NCBI RefSeq assembly: GCF_000250735.1
Contig: NZ_AHZV01000334.1
Coordinates: 21,073-85,072, forward strand
Length of the DNA: 64,000 nucleotides
Source: Anaerophaga thermohalophila str. Valhall
GTDB taxonomy: Bacteria > Bacteroidota > Bacteroidia > Bacteroidales > Marinilabiliaceae
Direction: 5' to 3'
Positions within the stretch are counted from its first letter, which is position 1, and each line of letters starts with the position of its first letter. Below the pieces are notes generated by a model, which ran no database searches, was not told where the DNA came from, and saw only the letters and a program-made list of their open reading frames with translations. A program made the position numbers and the translations under genes. Shown here in pieces: positions 40,383 through 49,744 of this stretch.

Positions 40383-42115
40383 TTAATTATTCTTTGTGGC
40401 ATACATCCCTATTGTTGTTCCGGTAAATCCCCACGAATTGTCAGTAGATAAATAGTGTGCATCCACATCACCAATGAACAGTTCCGGTTCATTATCGCCC
40501 AATGAAAAATAGAAATCCCATAACTTTCCCCTGGAATGTATTTTAAAAGTTATGGGGTTATCTTCACTATTAATTAAGGAAGCAGCCAGTACTTCTGTGT
40601 CTTCTCCTGATATTTTCTCGAGTGCAACTCTCTCTTTTTTACCTTTTTTGCTGATTGAAAGGAAATATTGATGCGCCTCATCTTTGAAAAGCAAAAGTCC
40701 GGCAGCATCATTGTCATTGCCGGGATTAAAAAAAAGTTTTGCGGAGCATTCAAACTTGTGGTGCTGAATCCGGCGACAAACAAATGCAGGGGTTTTTCTT
40801 TCTGTAGTTTTTATGTCACTAAATTCGAGGGATAAAAATCCCGGATTTTCGGTAAGAGAATAAAGTTCATCAGCCGGGTTTCTTAATGTCATCCATTCGT
40901 GTCCAAGATTAGGAGAGTTAAAATCATCCTTAATTTCAAAATTTCCGAAAGTGATGCTGTCTTTTCTCTCCACTCCCTTTTTCCTGACAATCATTGGAAT
41001 TAATTCATTTCCTTTCGTCATGTAAGGGAAGCCATCATCACTCCATCTGACCGGCATCATAAATGTTTCACGCCCAAGGTTTTCAAATTCACCATTGATA
41101 GGGCGGCAAGCCAAAAAGACAGACCACCACTTTCCGTTCTTATCTTCAATAATATCGGCATGGCCGGCACTGGTGACAGGCATCCTCCGATTGGGGTCCA
41201 GATGTCGTTGTGTTAAAATGGGATTATCTTTCCATGGCTTAAACTTACCCATTGGAGAATCTCCTTTAAATATAACCTCCCTGTGATCTACGGAAGTACC
41301 CCCTTCAGCACACATCAAAAAATATTCTCCGTTTATTTTGTAAAGATGCGGGCCTTCAATCCAAACAGGTTTTTCTTCAATATTGACACCGCCATTGACC
41401 AACATCTTACTTTCGCCTATGGTTTCTTCCTTCGCCACATCAAATTCATGTATTCTGATGGCACGATGACCTTCGTATAAAACATCTCCATCAGGAGCAT
41501 CATTGTTCACGATGTAAGCTTTCCCGTCATCATCAAAAAAGAAAGAAGGATCGATTCCTCTTACATCGGGCAACCAAACAGGGTCTGACCATTTACCAAA
41601 AGGGTTTTTCGTTTTAACAAAAAATTACCTTTCCTGATATTGGTAGTAATCATATAGTAAGTCTCATTATGAGGATTGTAACTAATCGCAGGTGCAAATA
41701 TTCCCTCACTTACACGCTGACCATCTAACTCAAGTTGAGACTTTCGATCCAAAATATGTCCGGCTTGTCTCCAGTTAACCATATCCTTACTATAAAAAAG
41801 AGGAACACCCGGGAAGTACGAAAATGAAGAAGTGACCAAAAAATAATATTCTCCGTCCGTACAAATACTCGGATCGGAATACCAGCCAGGAAGGATTGGG
41901 TTATAAAAATAATCCTCGCCGGGAAGAGGATTGTTCGTATAAAAGTCGTCCTGGCCTTTATAGTGGAAATAATCGAAATTAGCAGCTGCTTTATCAGAAA
42001 TAATTACTTTCGTTCCCTCACTGTCAGTACCCGCAATGTTGCATGCCCCAATAACTATAAACAACCCGCCAATAATGGCAGCCTTCATTAAAACATTTAA
42101 TGTTTGTTGTATCAT
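40383..42115 (-). pseudogene. GH43 beta-xylosidase/arabinofuranosidase, frameshifted
   Basis: A lipoprotein (lipobox VIGAC) with a GH43 propeller and a C-terminal concanavalin-like domain (GH43_C2 type, from about residue 385). It resembles beta-xylosidase/alpha-L-arabinofuranosidase enzymes. The catalytic sites are visible on both sides of the break: base in GWYSDPSIC, Asp in IDPSFFFDDDG, Glu in WIEGPHLYK. The first frame ends GQTLFGCPM at 41561. The second frame should read VKTKNPFGKWSDPVWLPDV and runs to 40383. One base is missing in a run of six T on the coding strand (41619-41624 on the plus strand). With it restored, the gene has 577 codons. It lies upstream of xusA and downstream of the putative operators. 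Confidence 0.88.
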
Positions 42116-42237
42116 TTGCGTCCCTTATTAAATAGTATTGCCAATTTGCAAACAGGAATCTGCAAAATTTTATCGGCCTTAACATTTCAATACATTTCAC
42201 AACAAAAGTAAATGGGACTTTTTTTAAGGTATTTTAA

Positions 42238-42268
42238 TTTTAGATATACAATTTTAAATTTCAGATAT
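42238..42268. promoter_or_regulatory. Direct repeat pair, 21-bp spacing (candidate HTCS operator O1)
   Basis: TTTTAGATAT (42238-42247) and TTTCAGATAT (42259-42268) start exactly 21 bp apart, two helical turns. They lie about 120-150 bp upstream of the GH43 start at 42115. The same motif and spacing are found at 42355, 49381 and 59043. Confidence 0.6.
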
Positions 42269-42354
42269 TTTTACCAATAAACTGAAATACTGACTTTTAA
42301 TCAGTGATGAAAGTAAAAAAACAAAAATGTAAGTGTCGGATACACCCTTTTTAA

Positions 42355-42385
42355 TTTCAGATATGCAATTTCTAATTTCAGATAC
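42355..42385. promoter_or_regulatory. Direct repeat pair, 21-bp spacing (candidate HTCS operator O2)
   Basis: TTTCAGATAT (42355-42364) and TTTCAGATAC (42376-42385), start-to-start 21 bp. This is the second such pair upstream of the GH43/xus genes, 117 bp from O1. Confidence 0.6.
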
Positions 42386-42565
42386 ACAAGAAATAAGAAT
42401 ACTTTGGTATCAAAAACTATATCAATCACTTAAATAGAAATATAGAAGTTGGAAGTAAAATTAAATCAACCCTATTATCATTGGTAAGATTTGTTAATTT
42501 CTGAAAATGAAGATTGGAAAAAGTGACTTTTATGAGTGGACGGATGTATTGCCCTTTTAATTATC

Positions 42566-42761
42566 GTTTATAAAACTGGCAAAAATTTTTACAATATGTG
42601 AAGGCTTCTGAAAAAGCTAATTGTTTACTCTTTGAGAACTCCGTGAAACTCTCCTTAAGGAGTCGGGTAAGTTTTTAGACAGTCTTTTACAAAAATTACC
42701 TCGAGATGAGTCTTTGGGCGGTAAGCGTAACACAGGAGATGGTACTTTATGGACAGACACT
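42566..42761. repeat. Degenerate family A repeat, copy A3
   Basis: The right end GGTACTTTATGGACAGACAC and GTAAGCGTAACACAG match the other copies. The left half (CGTTTATAAAACTGGC) is diverged. The right end runs directly into the last codons of the first HTCS gene and supplies its TAG stop. Confidence 0.6.
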
Positions 42762-45700
42762 ATTTAGCATTCAAAATGTCTGTAGGTAATTTTCCGTAAA
42801 ATTTTTTAAACACTGTGCTAAAATATCCAAGACTCGAGAAACCAGCTTTCTCGCTAATTTCAGTAACAGTATGCTCTCCAGATTGGAGTAACTCAAGTGC
42901 ATAATTAAGCCGGACGGACTTAATAAAATCGGAAGGAGATTGATCTGTCAGTGATTTCACCTTTTTATAAAGTAAAGAAGAGCTGACATTCATCTCAAAA
43001 GCAAATTCATCTTTGCCAAATTGTGGATTTGAGATATTTGATTTCACTACTTCCAAAGCTTTTTTGACAAACTTATCATTGAGTTCATTCTCTATTATTG
43101 GACCGTTGCTTTCACGATCAATTAATTTCAAAGCTTTCTCCCGTATGGTTTTGCGATTCAAAACAATCGACTTAATCCTTCCAATCAAAAGGCTAATGTC
43201 GAAAGGTTTGGTTAAATACGCGTCAGCACCTAGACCCAATCCGTGCAATTGCTCAGCCTTTTCAGTTAATGCCGTAAGCAGGATCAAAGGAATATGGGAA
43301 GTATCATACGTAGATTTAATTTTCCTGCACAATTCGAATCCATCCATTTCGGGCATCATAATATCCGAAACAACTATATCAGGAAATTTTTTTGTTATCA
43401 ACTCCCATGCCTCTCTCCCGTTGGATGCAGAAGTCACATTAAACTCATCACTTAAAGAAACTTCCAGGAAGTTTTTCAACTTTTCATTGTCTTCCACAAT
43501 GAGAATGCTTAAACTCTTTTGTTTGCCGGTATTCTCTTTAACCACAATGGTATCCGATGCATTATCAGCTGCGATATGGGATTCAGATTCCACAAAACCT
43601 TTTTCACTGACAGGATACCCCGACAGTTTTCTTCGCAAAGGGATCTCAATTTTAAAGGTTGATCCTTCGTTTTCACGGCTTAAACATGTAATGCTCCCAC
43701 CATGCTTTTCCACATAATTCTTAACCATTAACAACCCGATTCCCGAACCAATAACTTCAGAATTAACTGCATTTTCACTACGATAGAATTCTTTAAAAAG
43801 CTGCTTTTGCCCTTTCTGACTTATTCCTATGCCCTGATCTTTTACCGTCATTATCCAGGTCTTCTTGTTGCAACTGAAATTGATAATTACCGTTCCCCCT
43901 TCGTGAGAGTATTTTATGGCATTTGATATTAAGTTATCCACAACTTTCTCTATCATCCCCGAATCTATAGCGGCGATGCAACTTTGGGGCTCCGGGTAAA
44001 ACAAAAGTTGAATGTTCTTTTTCTGCGCATACGTTTCAAACATCATTTTTCTTTGCCCTATCAAGTCAACTACATTTACAGTTTTGAGGTTCAATTGTTC
44101 CTTTCCCTTGTCAAACTTTTGAAAATCCAGAAGCTGTGTGGCGACTTTTGAAAGATTATTGATTTGTTCAACAGCCAGGTTTAAATAGTATTTTCCCTTT
44201 TCAGATAATTTGGCTTCTTTACGGATTCCTTCAACCGGTCCACTAATCAACGTCAGAGAAGTACGGATTTCATGTGCTGTATTGGCAAAGAATCGGATTT
44301 TTTCCTCAGAATGCAATTGTTGAATCAAATTAATGTGATATCTGAAAAAGAAATAAAAAATGGCTGTAACAAACAATGTACCAAACAAATAAAACCACCA
44401 GGCTTTCCAAAAAGGCGGTTTGATTTTTATTCCAATGCTCCGTTCATCCATTATCTGGGACAAAGAATTATTATGTAGTCGTATCTTTAGCTCAAACTCA
44501 CCACTTGGTAAATTGGCAAACGTGAGCAACCGGTTTGAAGTAGGAGCACTCCAGGCCTCATCAATGCCTTCTATCTTCCACGAAAATTTTGATTCGGAGG
44601 CCGAAACCCCAATTGGTAACAACTCAAAAGTTACTGTGTTTTGATGATAGGCCAGGGTAATTTCATTTAAACTGTCCACCGGTGTTTTCAAATCAAAAAC
44701 AGTACTGTCTCTTATTGTCTTACCGGATACTACAATGTCCTGGAAAAATATAGTTCCTTCAGTTTTATGTGACCGAAGAAAGTTTGGATCGAACATGATA
44801 GCTCCATCATTGGTACCCCATATCAATTTGCCATCACTCAACCGACATGACGCATCCTGATTAAACGAAGCATTTGCTAACGGAATAATGGAAGAATAGG
44901 TTAAAACATCCTCCTCGTCAGGATTAAATCGACATAAACCACTCTCAGTTCCTAACCATAAATAACCATCGGAATAAATAACACTGTTAACAAAATTGGA
45001 AGGCAATCCGGAATCTATAGTGTATTTCTTAATGATTCCTTTTCGCACATTGTAACGAATAAGACCACCCCCACTGGTTGCACACCAAATTTCATTTTCA
45101 CGAATCAAGATATCATGAATAATATAACCATCCAACAAGGTTTTGACTGTTCTATTTTGTTTATTTAACAGAACAAGACCGTAAGAACAGCCTAACAGCA
45201 TTTCTTCTGAATTGTACTCTCTGATTACATAAACAGGCTGAGTACCATACTCCTGAAATTCATCTACTTCGGTATCGTAACGAATTACATTCTCAACAAC
45301 ACCAACAATCCATATATCTCCCTTAGCATCTTCTGTAACATCGAAAATAAAATCGCCAAACCGATCCGCCTGGCTTAACCGTTTTATTTCCCGGCCGGTA
45401 TCGCCATCAAAAACAAAAATTCCCGACGACCAGGTTCCAGCCCATATATTCCCCCTGGTATCTTCATAAACGGAAAGAAAAACCCTTGCCTGATCGGTTT
45501 CGTTTTCATAAAAAGACGTCCATTTATCAGAGCTTACATTCCATTTACTGATACCGTTATTTGTTGCAAACCACAGATTACCGTTCCGATCCTCAAATAC
45601 ATCATTTACCGTATTATTAACCAAAGAATTAGAATAATTGATCTGATGCTTTATTTGGGTCACCATTGAGTTAGATTGTTCAAAAAAGGAAACCCCGCCA

Positions 45701-46683
45701 CTATATGTACAGACCCACACACGTTGATTCCTGTCGCTGTAGATATCATAAACACCGTTTCCGGAAAGAGAAGAAGGATTGTCAACATCTTCACGATATA
45801 CATTGAGTACTCGTGTACCTTCCCTGTTCAGTTCCCACAGACCCTGACCATCAAATCCCAGCATAACAGTACTATCGGTATTAGCCTCAATGGCAAGAAT
45901 GGGATGGTCGGGAAGTCTTTCAATATCAGCCCTTCTCATGATACTATCTATTGCATTGTAAAAAAACAAATCGCCAGAACTTGTACCAATCCAAAGATTC
46001 TTCATGTCTTTATCATAGAACAATTCAGACACGTTAAAAGAGTTAAGATCATCATTCTTACATAATCTTCTCGTCTTACCGTTTCTGCTGTCCATTTCCC
46101 AAATTCCATCACCTCTTCCTAAAAATATCATATCTCGATTACTTTCATTCCATTCTATATGCTGCTCATTTATTTCTCTTTTAGTCAGTAATATTAGTTT
46201 CCCCTCATTCGTATATTTATATAATCCTAAAGAAGATGCGATGAAATAAGTCCCGTTCCCATCAACCAGGACGTTTTGAACCACAACATGTGTGCTATTC
46301 ATTATCTGTCTTATATCACAAACAAGATTAAATTCATCATATAAGGGGTCATATTGAAAAAACTGACCATTATTAGTATAAGCAATCAACTGGGAATTCT
46401 CATATATCAAATTAACAGTAAGAACATCAGTAGTAACATACGGCAAAAGATATTTACGGTGATCATCCTTCGTTAACCTCAAAATCCCGGTCTTCGAGGA
46501 AATCCAAATAAAGCCTTTGTCATCTTTAGTTACAGAATTGGCTCCGCGAAGCGAGGTACCGTATAGATTATTAATATTATAAAATATTCTATTCTCGGGA
46601 CTTGCAATAGAAATATTTGAAAATGTGCACACCAAAATTGCAACACAAGTAAATATTTTAATTTTCCTGTTTATGGCTTTCAT
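42760..46683 (-). CDS. Hybrid two-component system regulator (HTCS) of the xylan PUL
   Basis: A 1307-aa single-chain sensor and transcription factor. The signal peptide is followed by a periplasmic double propeller of Reg_prop repeats (GLYLW-type strings such as DRNQRVWVCTYSGGVSFFE), Y_Y_Y domain, membrane helix (about 765-785), histidine kinase with H-box AHEIRTSLTLI near 800, ATPase (SNAIKYS, DQGIGIS, GSGIGLLMV), receiver with phospho-acceptor in VVSDIMMPEMDG near 1106, and AraC-type helix-turn-helix (about 1205-1305). In this family oligosaccharide binding at the propeller activates the PUL. The H-box has Ser where Pro is usual. Its start codon abuts a family D repeat, and its stop is formed by a family A repeat. 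It is a close paralogue of the gene at 54881. Confidence 0.94.
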   Translation of the reverse strand: MKAINRKIKIFTCVAILVCTFSNISIASPENRIFYNINNLYGTSLRGANSVTKDDKGFIWISSKTGILRLTKDDHRKYLLPYVTTDVLTVNLIYENSQLIAYTNNGQFFQYDPLYDEFNLVCDIRQIMNSTHVVVQNVLVDGNGTYFIASSLGLYKYTNEGKLILLTKREINEQHIEWNESNRDMIFLGRGDGIWEMDSRNGKTRRLCKNDDLNSFNVSELFYDKDMKNLWIGTSSGDLFFYNAIDSIMRRADIERLPDHPILAIEANTDSTVMLGFDGQGLWELNREGTRVLNVYREDVDNPSSLSGNGVYDIYSDRNQRVWVCTYSGGVSFFEQSNSMVTQIKHQINYSNSLVNNTVNDVFEDRNGNLWFATNNGISKWNVSSDKWTSFYENETDQARVFLSVYEDTRGNIWAGTWSSGIFVFDGDTGREIKRLSQADRFGDFIFDVTEDAKGDIWIVGVVENVIRYDTEVDEFQEYGTQPVYVIREYNSEEMLLGCSYGLVLLNKQNRTVKTLLDGYIIHDILIRENEIWCATSGGGLIRYNVRKGIIKKYTIDSGLPSNFVNSVIYSDGYLWLGTESGLCRFNPDEEDVLTYSSIIPLANASFNQDASCRLSDGKLIWGTNDGAIMFDPNFLRSHKTEGTIFFQDIVVSGKTIRDSTVFDLKTPVDSLNEITLAYHQNTVTFELLPIGVSASESKFSWKIEGIDEAWSAPTSNRLLTFANLPSGEFELKIRLHNNSLSQIMDERSIGIKIKPPFWKAWWFYLFGTLFVTAIFYFFFRYHINLIQQLHSEEKIRFFANTAHEIRTSLTLISGPVEGIRKEAKLSEKGKYYLNLAVEQINNLSKVATQLLDFQKFDKGKEQLNLKTVNVVDLIGQRKMMFETYAQKKNIQLLFYPEPQSCIAAIDSGMIEKVVDNLISNAIKYSHEGGTVIINFSCNKKTWIMTVKDQGIGISQKGQKQLFKEFYRSENAVNSEVIGSGIGLLMVKNYVEKHGGSITCLSRENEGSTFKIEIPLRRKLSGYPVSEKGFVESESHIAADNASDTIVVKENTGKQKSLSILIVEDNEKLKNFLEVSLSDEFNVTSASNGREAWELITKKFPDIVVSDIMMPEMDGFELCRKIKSTYDTSHIPLILLTALTEKAEQLHGLGLGADAYLTKPFDISLLIGRIKSIVLNRKTIREKALKLIDRESNGPIIENELNDKFVKKALEVVKSNISNPQFGKDEFAFEMNVSSSLLYKKVKSLTDQSPSDFIKSVRLNYALELLQSGEHTVTEISEKAGFSSLGYFSTVFKKFYGKLPTDILNAK

Positions 46684-46779
46684 CAGTATAAAATTAGTCT
46701 AAGTTATTGGTCTGATGGAACTCGCATGATTGGGTTTATACATCTTCTCTTGTGACAAACCTTGTCATGCTCGTTTCAT
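46684..46779 (+). repeat. Family D repeat, copy D5
   Basis: It shares AAATTAGTCTAAGTTATTGG with copies D1 and D7 and ends CATGCTCGTTTCAT. It begins at the base next to the HTCS start codon, so it forms the 5' leader or promoter region of that gene. Confidence 0.75.
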
Positions 46780-46797
46780 TCGTATAAAATTTAATTT

Positions 46798-46870
46798 TTA
46801 AGGTCTAATGGGACTCGCATGTAAGGATTTACAGGTTATTTATTGTGGTTTGTCTTGCCAAACCTTTCAT
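46798..46870 (+). repeat. Family D repeat, copy D6
   Basis: The left end is TAATGGGACTCGCATGTAAG and the right end TTGCCAAACCTTTCAT. It lies in tandem after D5, with about 18 bp between them. Confidence 0.6.
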
Positions 46871-47154
46871 CTTAAATCTAACAATCTGTTAAAACAAGCT
46901 TTGCCACGTTTGTTTCAACATTAACCAACTGGCCGGCAACGAGAGGCCAATCATCCATGATCGAAATCGAGGGAAAATGAAAACGCACATAACAAGGACG
47001 GATACATATCCTTGTTCCCTTAAAGAAGCACCAAGTAATCGCTACCCTTAACATGATTGTTTTATCCCAAATACTCGTTTCATTAAATGTGTTCAAAAAT
47101 ATTAAATTCTGTTTGCATTCTCAATTTAAAAAAGAAAACATCCAAAATTCAATA
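46871..47154. other. Intergenic stretch without recognised gene
   Basis: Only a short minus-strand open frame (46878-47096) is present. It has no recognisable domain or start context. Nothing else was seen. Confidence 0.4.
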
Positions 47155-47285
47155 TTGAGTGTGGTATAAAATGACATATTTTTGTCAAAATCAAGGCGTT
47201 TTAATTTTTACCAGAGTTAACATGTTGTTAATGAGGATGCGAAAAATTTAAAACAACAAAGAGTTTGCCAACATAATAGTTGGTT
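47155..47285 (+). repeat. Family C repeat, copy C3 (right end decayed)
   Basis: The left end TTGAGTGTGGTATAAAATGA and the core TTTGTCAAAATCAAGGCG match other copies. The right end breaks down after GAGTTTGCCAAC. Confidence 0.7.
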
Positions 47286-47373
47286 CATCAAAAAAATGCA
47301 TACCTGGGTTTTTAATATTTGAAAGAACTGAACGGGTGGTATTTTAACAATTAATTGCTTCGCAATTATTTAT

Positions 47374-47518
47374 CTTAACCACGAATTTCACAAATTCTTG
47401 CAAGCAAGTGGCAGAGCCGAGCGACACGAATTTGGCCGCACCAAAGGTGCGTCTTAACTGCTTCGCCGTTAAAAAAAGCTGTTTTACAGCTTTTTAATTC
47501 GTGAAATTCGTGGTTAAG
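47374..47518. repeat. Family F inverted repeat, 145 bp
   Basis: Terminal arms CTTAACCACGAATTTCAC and GTGAAATTCGTGGTTAAG are perfect inverted repeats. The inside holds two smaller hairpins (GCACCAAAGGTGC and AAAGCTGTTTTACAGCTTT). No coding frame. Only one copy is in the window. Confidence 0.8.
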
Positions 47519-47855
47519 AAAAACAAAATGGTGTCAGCCATTTTTCTCAAGAAGGATACAAATAGTTAAAGTCTTTCATTATTTTAACATTCTTTTGAAT
47601 AGTGACAGGTTGACAATTAACATTTACAGGTGCAAACATTTTTAAAGATTTGCATGAAAAAACCTTGCACCCTAAATGAATTTATTCGGTGTAAATAATT
47701 TATTATTAATCATTTAAGTTTTATTCAGCAAGCCCTATTTTAATAATGTTCCAACTCCTCCAAAAAAAAATCATTTCAACTCATAACGAGTCAAAATGAC
47801 CTTCAGAATTATTCACAACAAATCATTAAACAATCCGGTTTGATGCAATCAACGA

Positions 47856-48000
47856 TTGAGTGCGGTAAAAAAAAACATATTTTTGTCAAAATCAAAGCTT
47901 TTTGAATTTTTGTACCGGAGTTAACATGTTGTTAATAAGGATACAAAATTTAAAACAACAAAGAGTATTGCAACAAAGATGCTTTTTAGACCGGGCTTAA
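47856..48000 (+). repeat. Family C repeat, copy C4
   Basis: 145 bp from TTGAGTGCGGTAAAAAAAAA to TGCTTTTTAGACCGGGCTTA. It touches the stop codon of the 229-aa gene at 48001. Confidence 0.8.
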
Positions 48001-48690
48001 CTATTCATTACAATACTCTACGAGTTGAGTAAGCCCTTTGCCTGGTTTCGGTTTTAGTTTGTTATTCTTAGCATATTCTTCAATATCCGGTTTGCAGGCT
48101 TTTAATATTTGATAAACATCATTTTTTCTTTGAACAATCTCAGGTAAACCATCTTCTATAGCAATTAAGTATTTATCATCTTTCCTTTCAAATCGATCCG
48201 GCTCAGCATCCTTGAACCCAATTGGTTTTGTTGCAGGTTTAAAAACAACTTCATACTTTTTATATAATCGAACCGAACCATCAACTAGCAATTCCAAAAC
48301 GCCTCGTTTTTTCTCTTTATCATCAAGATATTCCTGAATGACAAAAAGATGATCCCCGAAATCAAAATTAATATTCTGTGTAGGATCAATTTCCAGAATG
48401 ACTTCCTCTTTATGCATAAATTGAATCCTGTCTCGATATATATCATATCGCAACGGAACATCTTCAATTTGCACACTGTCATTTATTATGGCCGTTCCTT
48501 TAACAAACTCTTCATCCAGAAAGGGAGTACCTTCAATGCTTTGGTACGTTGCGTAAATTTCTTGCAATTCACGTTTCTTTTCATAATTGTATCGATCTAA
48601 AAAAGAGTTTAAGTCATCACCGGGAATTACCTGAGAAAATCCAGTCTGCCACCAACAGATAAAAATGAAAATAAATAATGGAAATCTCAT
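48001..48690 (-). CDS. Exported hypothetical protein, 229 aa
   Basis: I do not recognise this family. A cleavable signal peptide (MRFPLFIFIFICWWQTGFSQ) leads to a mature protein with an N-terminal helical part (FLDRYNYEKKRELQEIYATY) and then beta-rich sequence containing VPLRYDIYRDRIQFMHKEEV, YLDDKEKKRGVLELL and a lysine-rich end (KLKPKPGKGLTQLVEYC). The middle has the look of small periplasmic proteins found across Bacteroidota. It is isolated, with family C element C4 touching its stop and a GATCATTAGATTTTTAGA repeat just before its start. No operon partner is visible, and a link with xylan use cannot be claimed. Confidence 0.72.
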   Translation of the reverse strand: MRFPLFIFIFICWWQTGFSQVIPGDDLNSFLDRYNYEKKRELQEIYATYQSIEGTPFLDEEFVKGTAIINDSVQIEDVPLRYDIYRDRIQFMHKEEVILEIDPTQNINFDFGDHLFVIQEYLDDKEKKRGVLELLVDGSVRLYKKYEVVFKPATKPIGFKDAEPDRFERKDDKYLIAIEDGLPEIVQRKNDVYQILKACKPDIEEYAKNNKLKPKPGKGLTQLVEYCNE

Positions 48691-48692
48691 AA

Positions 48693-48734
48693 CAATAGAT
48701 CATTAGATTTTTAGATATAGGATATAAGATGATT
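48693..48734. repeat. Family E string upstream of the 229-aa gene
   Basis: ATAGATCATTAGATTTTTAG followed by ATATAGGATATAAGATG. Close relatives occur at 22831-22860, 61132-61149 and 63880-63912. Confidence 0.6.
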
Positions 48735-48834
48735 CATCAGTATAAATTATGTCTAAGTTATTGGTCTGATGGAACTCGCATGCAAGCATTTATACATATT
48801 TTTGTTGTGGGAACCCTTGCCATGCTCGTTTCAT
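48735..48834 (+). repeat. Family D repeat, copy D7
   Basis: TCTAAGTTATTGGTCTGATG then GGAACTCGCATGCAAGC, ending CCATGCTCGTTTCAT. It is nearly the same as D1 and D5. Confidence 0.75.
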
Positions 48835-49260
48835 ATAATCTTGATATACTGCATTTTAATAAATATAACCTTTTAATCACAAGCAATTGGTTTGCAACGC
48901 ATTGTAAAAGTTTAACGGACTGTTGTCATAAATCTTTCAATCTAAATATTTGCAAATCAAAACATGTTTTACATTGTCAAATATATTTAATTGTTGCTAA
49001 GAGCTCTTTTAATCTCAGATAATGGATGTTTAAAAACAGATATTTTTTGTAATAATTGATCACTTCTTATTGTAATAGAGATCAGGTCAGTCATTTGCAA
49101 TAAAATGTATTGTCTATTGGAATTCAGAATCTCAATATCAGACAACATCTTGCATCTAAAAATCGAATGGTTCACTATCCCGGGTAACTCTAATCTTCTC
49201 CTTCTGGTGGTCCCAGCCATTCTCCGGACAAACATTCTATTCTTCCGGATAAAATTTGCT
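48835..49260. other. Intergenic stretch without recognised gene
   Basis: A/T-rich sequence. A minus-strand open frame of 82 codons (48987-49235) has no recognisable domain and lies in a repeat-rich spacer. It might be a gene remnant, but nothing supports that directly. Confidence 0.4.
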
Positions 49261-49340
49261 TATTAAGGTTTTATAGAACTTGCATGCAAGGCTTTATTCA
49301 TACTTTTGTTGCAGGAAAACTTGCCATGCTTGCTTCGTCA
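49261..49340 (+). repeat. Family D repeat, copy D8
   Basis: The left end is TATAGAACTTGCATGCAAGG and the right end CTTGCCATGCTTGCTTCGTC. A diverged copy, upstream of the plus-strand SusC gene. Confidence 0.6.
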
Positions 49341-49380
49341 GCTCATCAAGAGTCCCCTTTTTTTTATATTCCATTTTCGA

Positions 49381-49411
49381 TTTCAGACATTTTACTTTAG
49401 TTTTCAGACAC
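49381..49411. promoter_or_regulatory. Direct repeat pair, 21-bp spacing (candidate HTCS operator O3)
   Basis: TTTCAGACAT (49381-49390) and TTTCAGACAC (49402-49411), start-to-start 21 bp. It lies about 330-360 bp upstream of the plus-strand SusC start. Confidence 0.6.
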
Positions 49412-49744
49412 GCATCATCACCGCTCGTGAAAAATAAATCTGCCGGAAAAATTTCTAATTCCTATCATTATTAGCTTTCAGGTCAATCGAGATGTATCAG
49501 AAATAATTTTTTCGACATCTTCTTCAAGAAAAAAATCAAATGTCTCATTTCTAAATGATTTTATCCATTATCCAAAACAAAAATTAAAGGCAAAGTCTAC
49601 TTTTGATTAATGAATTTTTGATTTTGTTTATGCTTTTTAATGATTTAAGTCGGAGTATAAGATCACAATTATCAGTTGCCGGATTTATCAATTTAACAAC
49701 CAAATACATGTATAATTAAATTTTTCATTTTAAACCTAAACTTT

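Noticed and set aside
43013..43717. Plus-strand frame of 234 codons
   Set aside because: Antisense shadow of the first HTCS gene, whose domains are unambiguous on the other strand.
46878..47096. Minus-strand frame of 72 codons in the repeat-rich spacer
   Set aside because: No domain, no signal and poor composition; surrounded by repeats.
48987..49235. Minus-strand frame of 82 codons
   Set aside because: It could be a gene remnant, but no motif supports this.
46684..49340. CRISPR array suspected because of many repeats
   Set aside because: Repeat units are long, diverged and unevenly spaced with inverted ends; there are no uniform short repeats with equal spacers and no cas genes.
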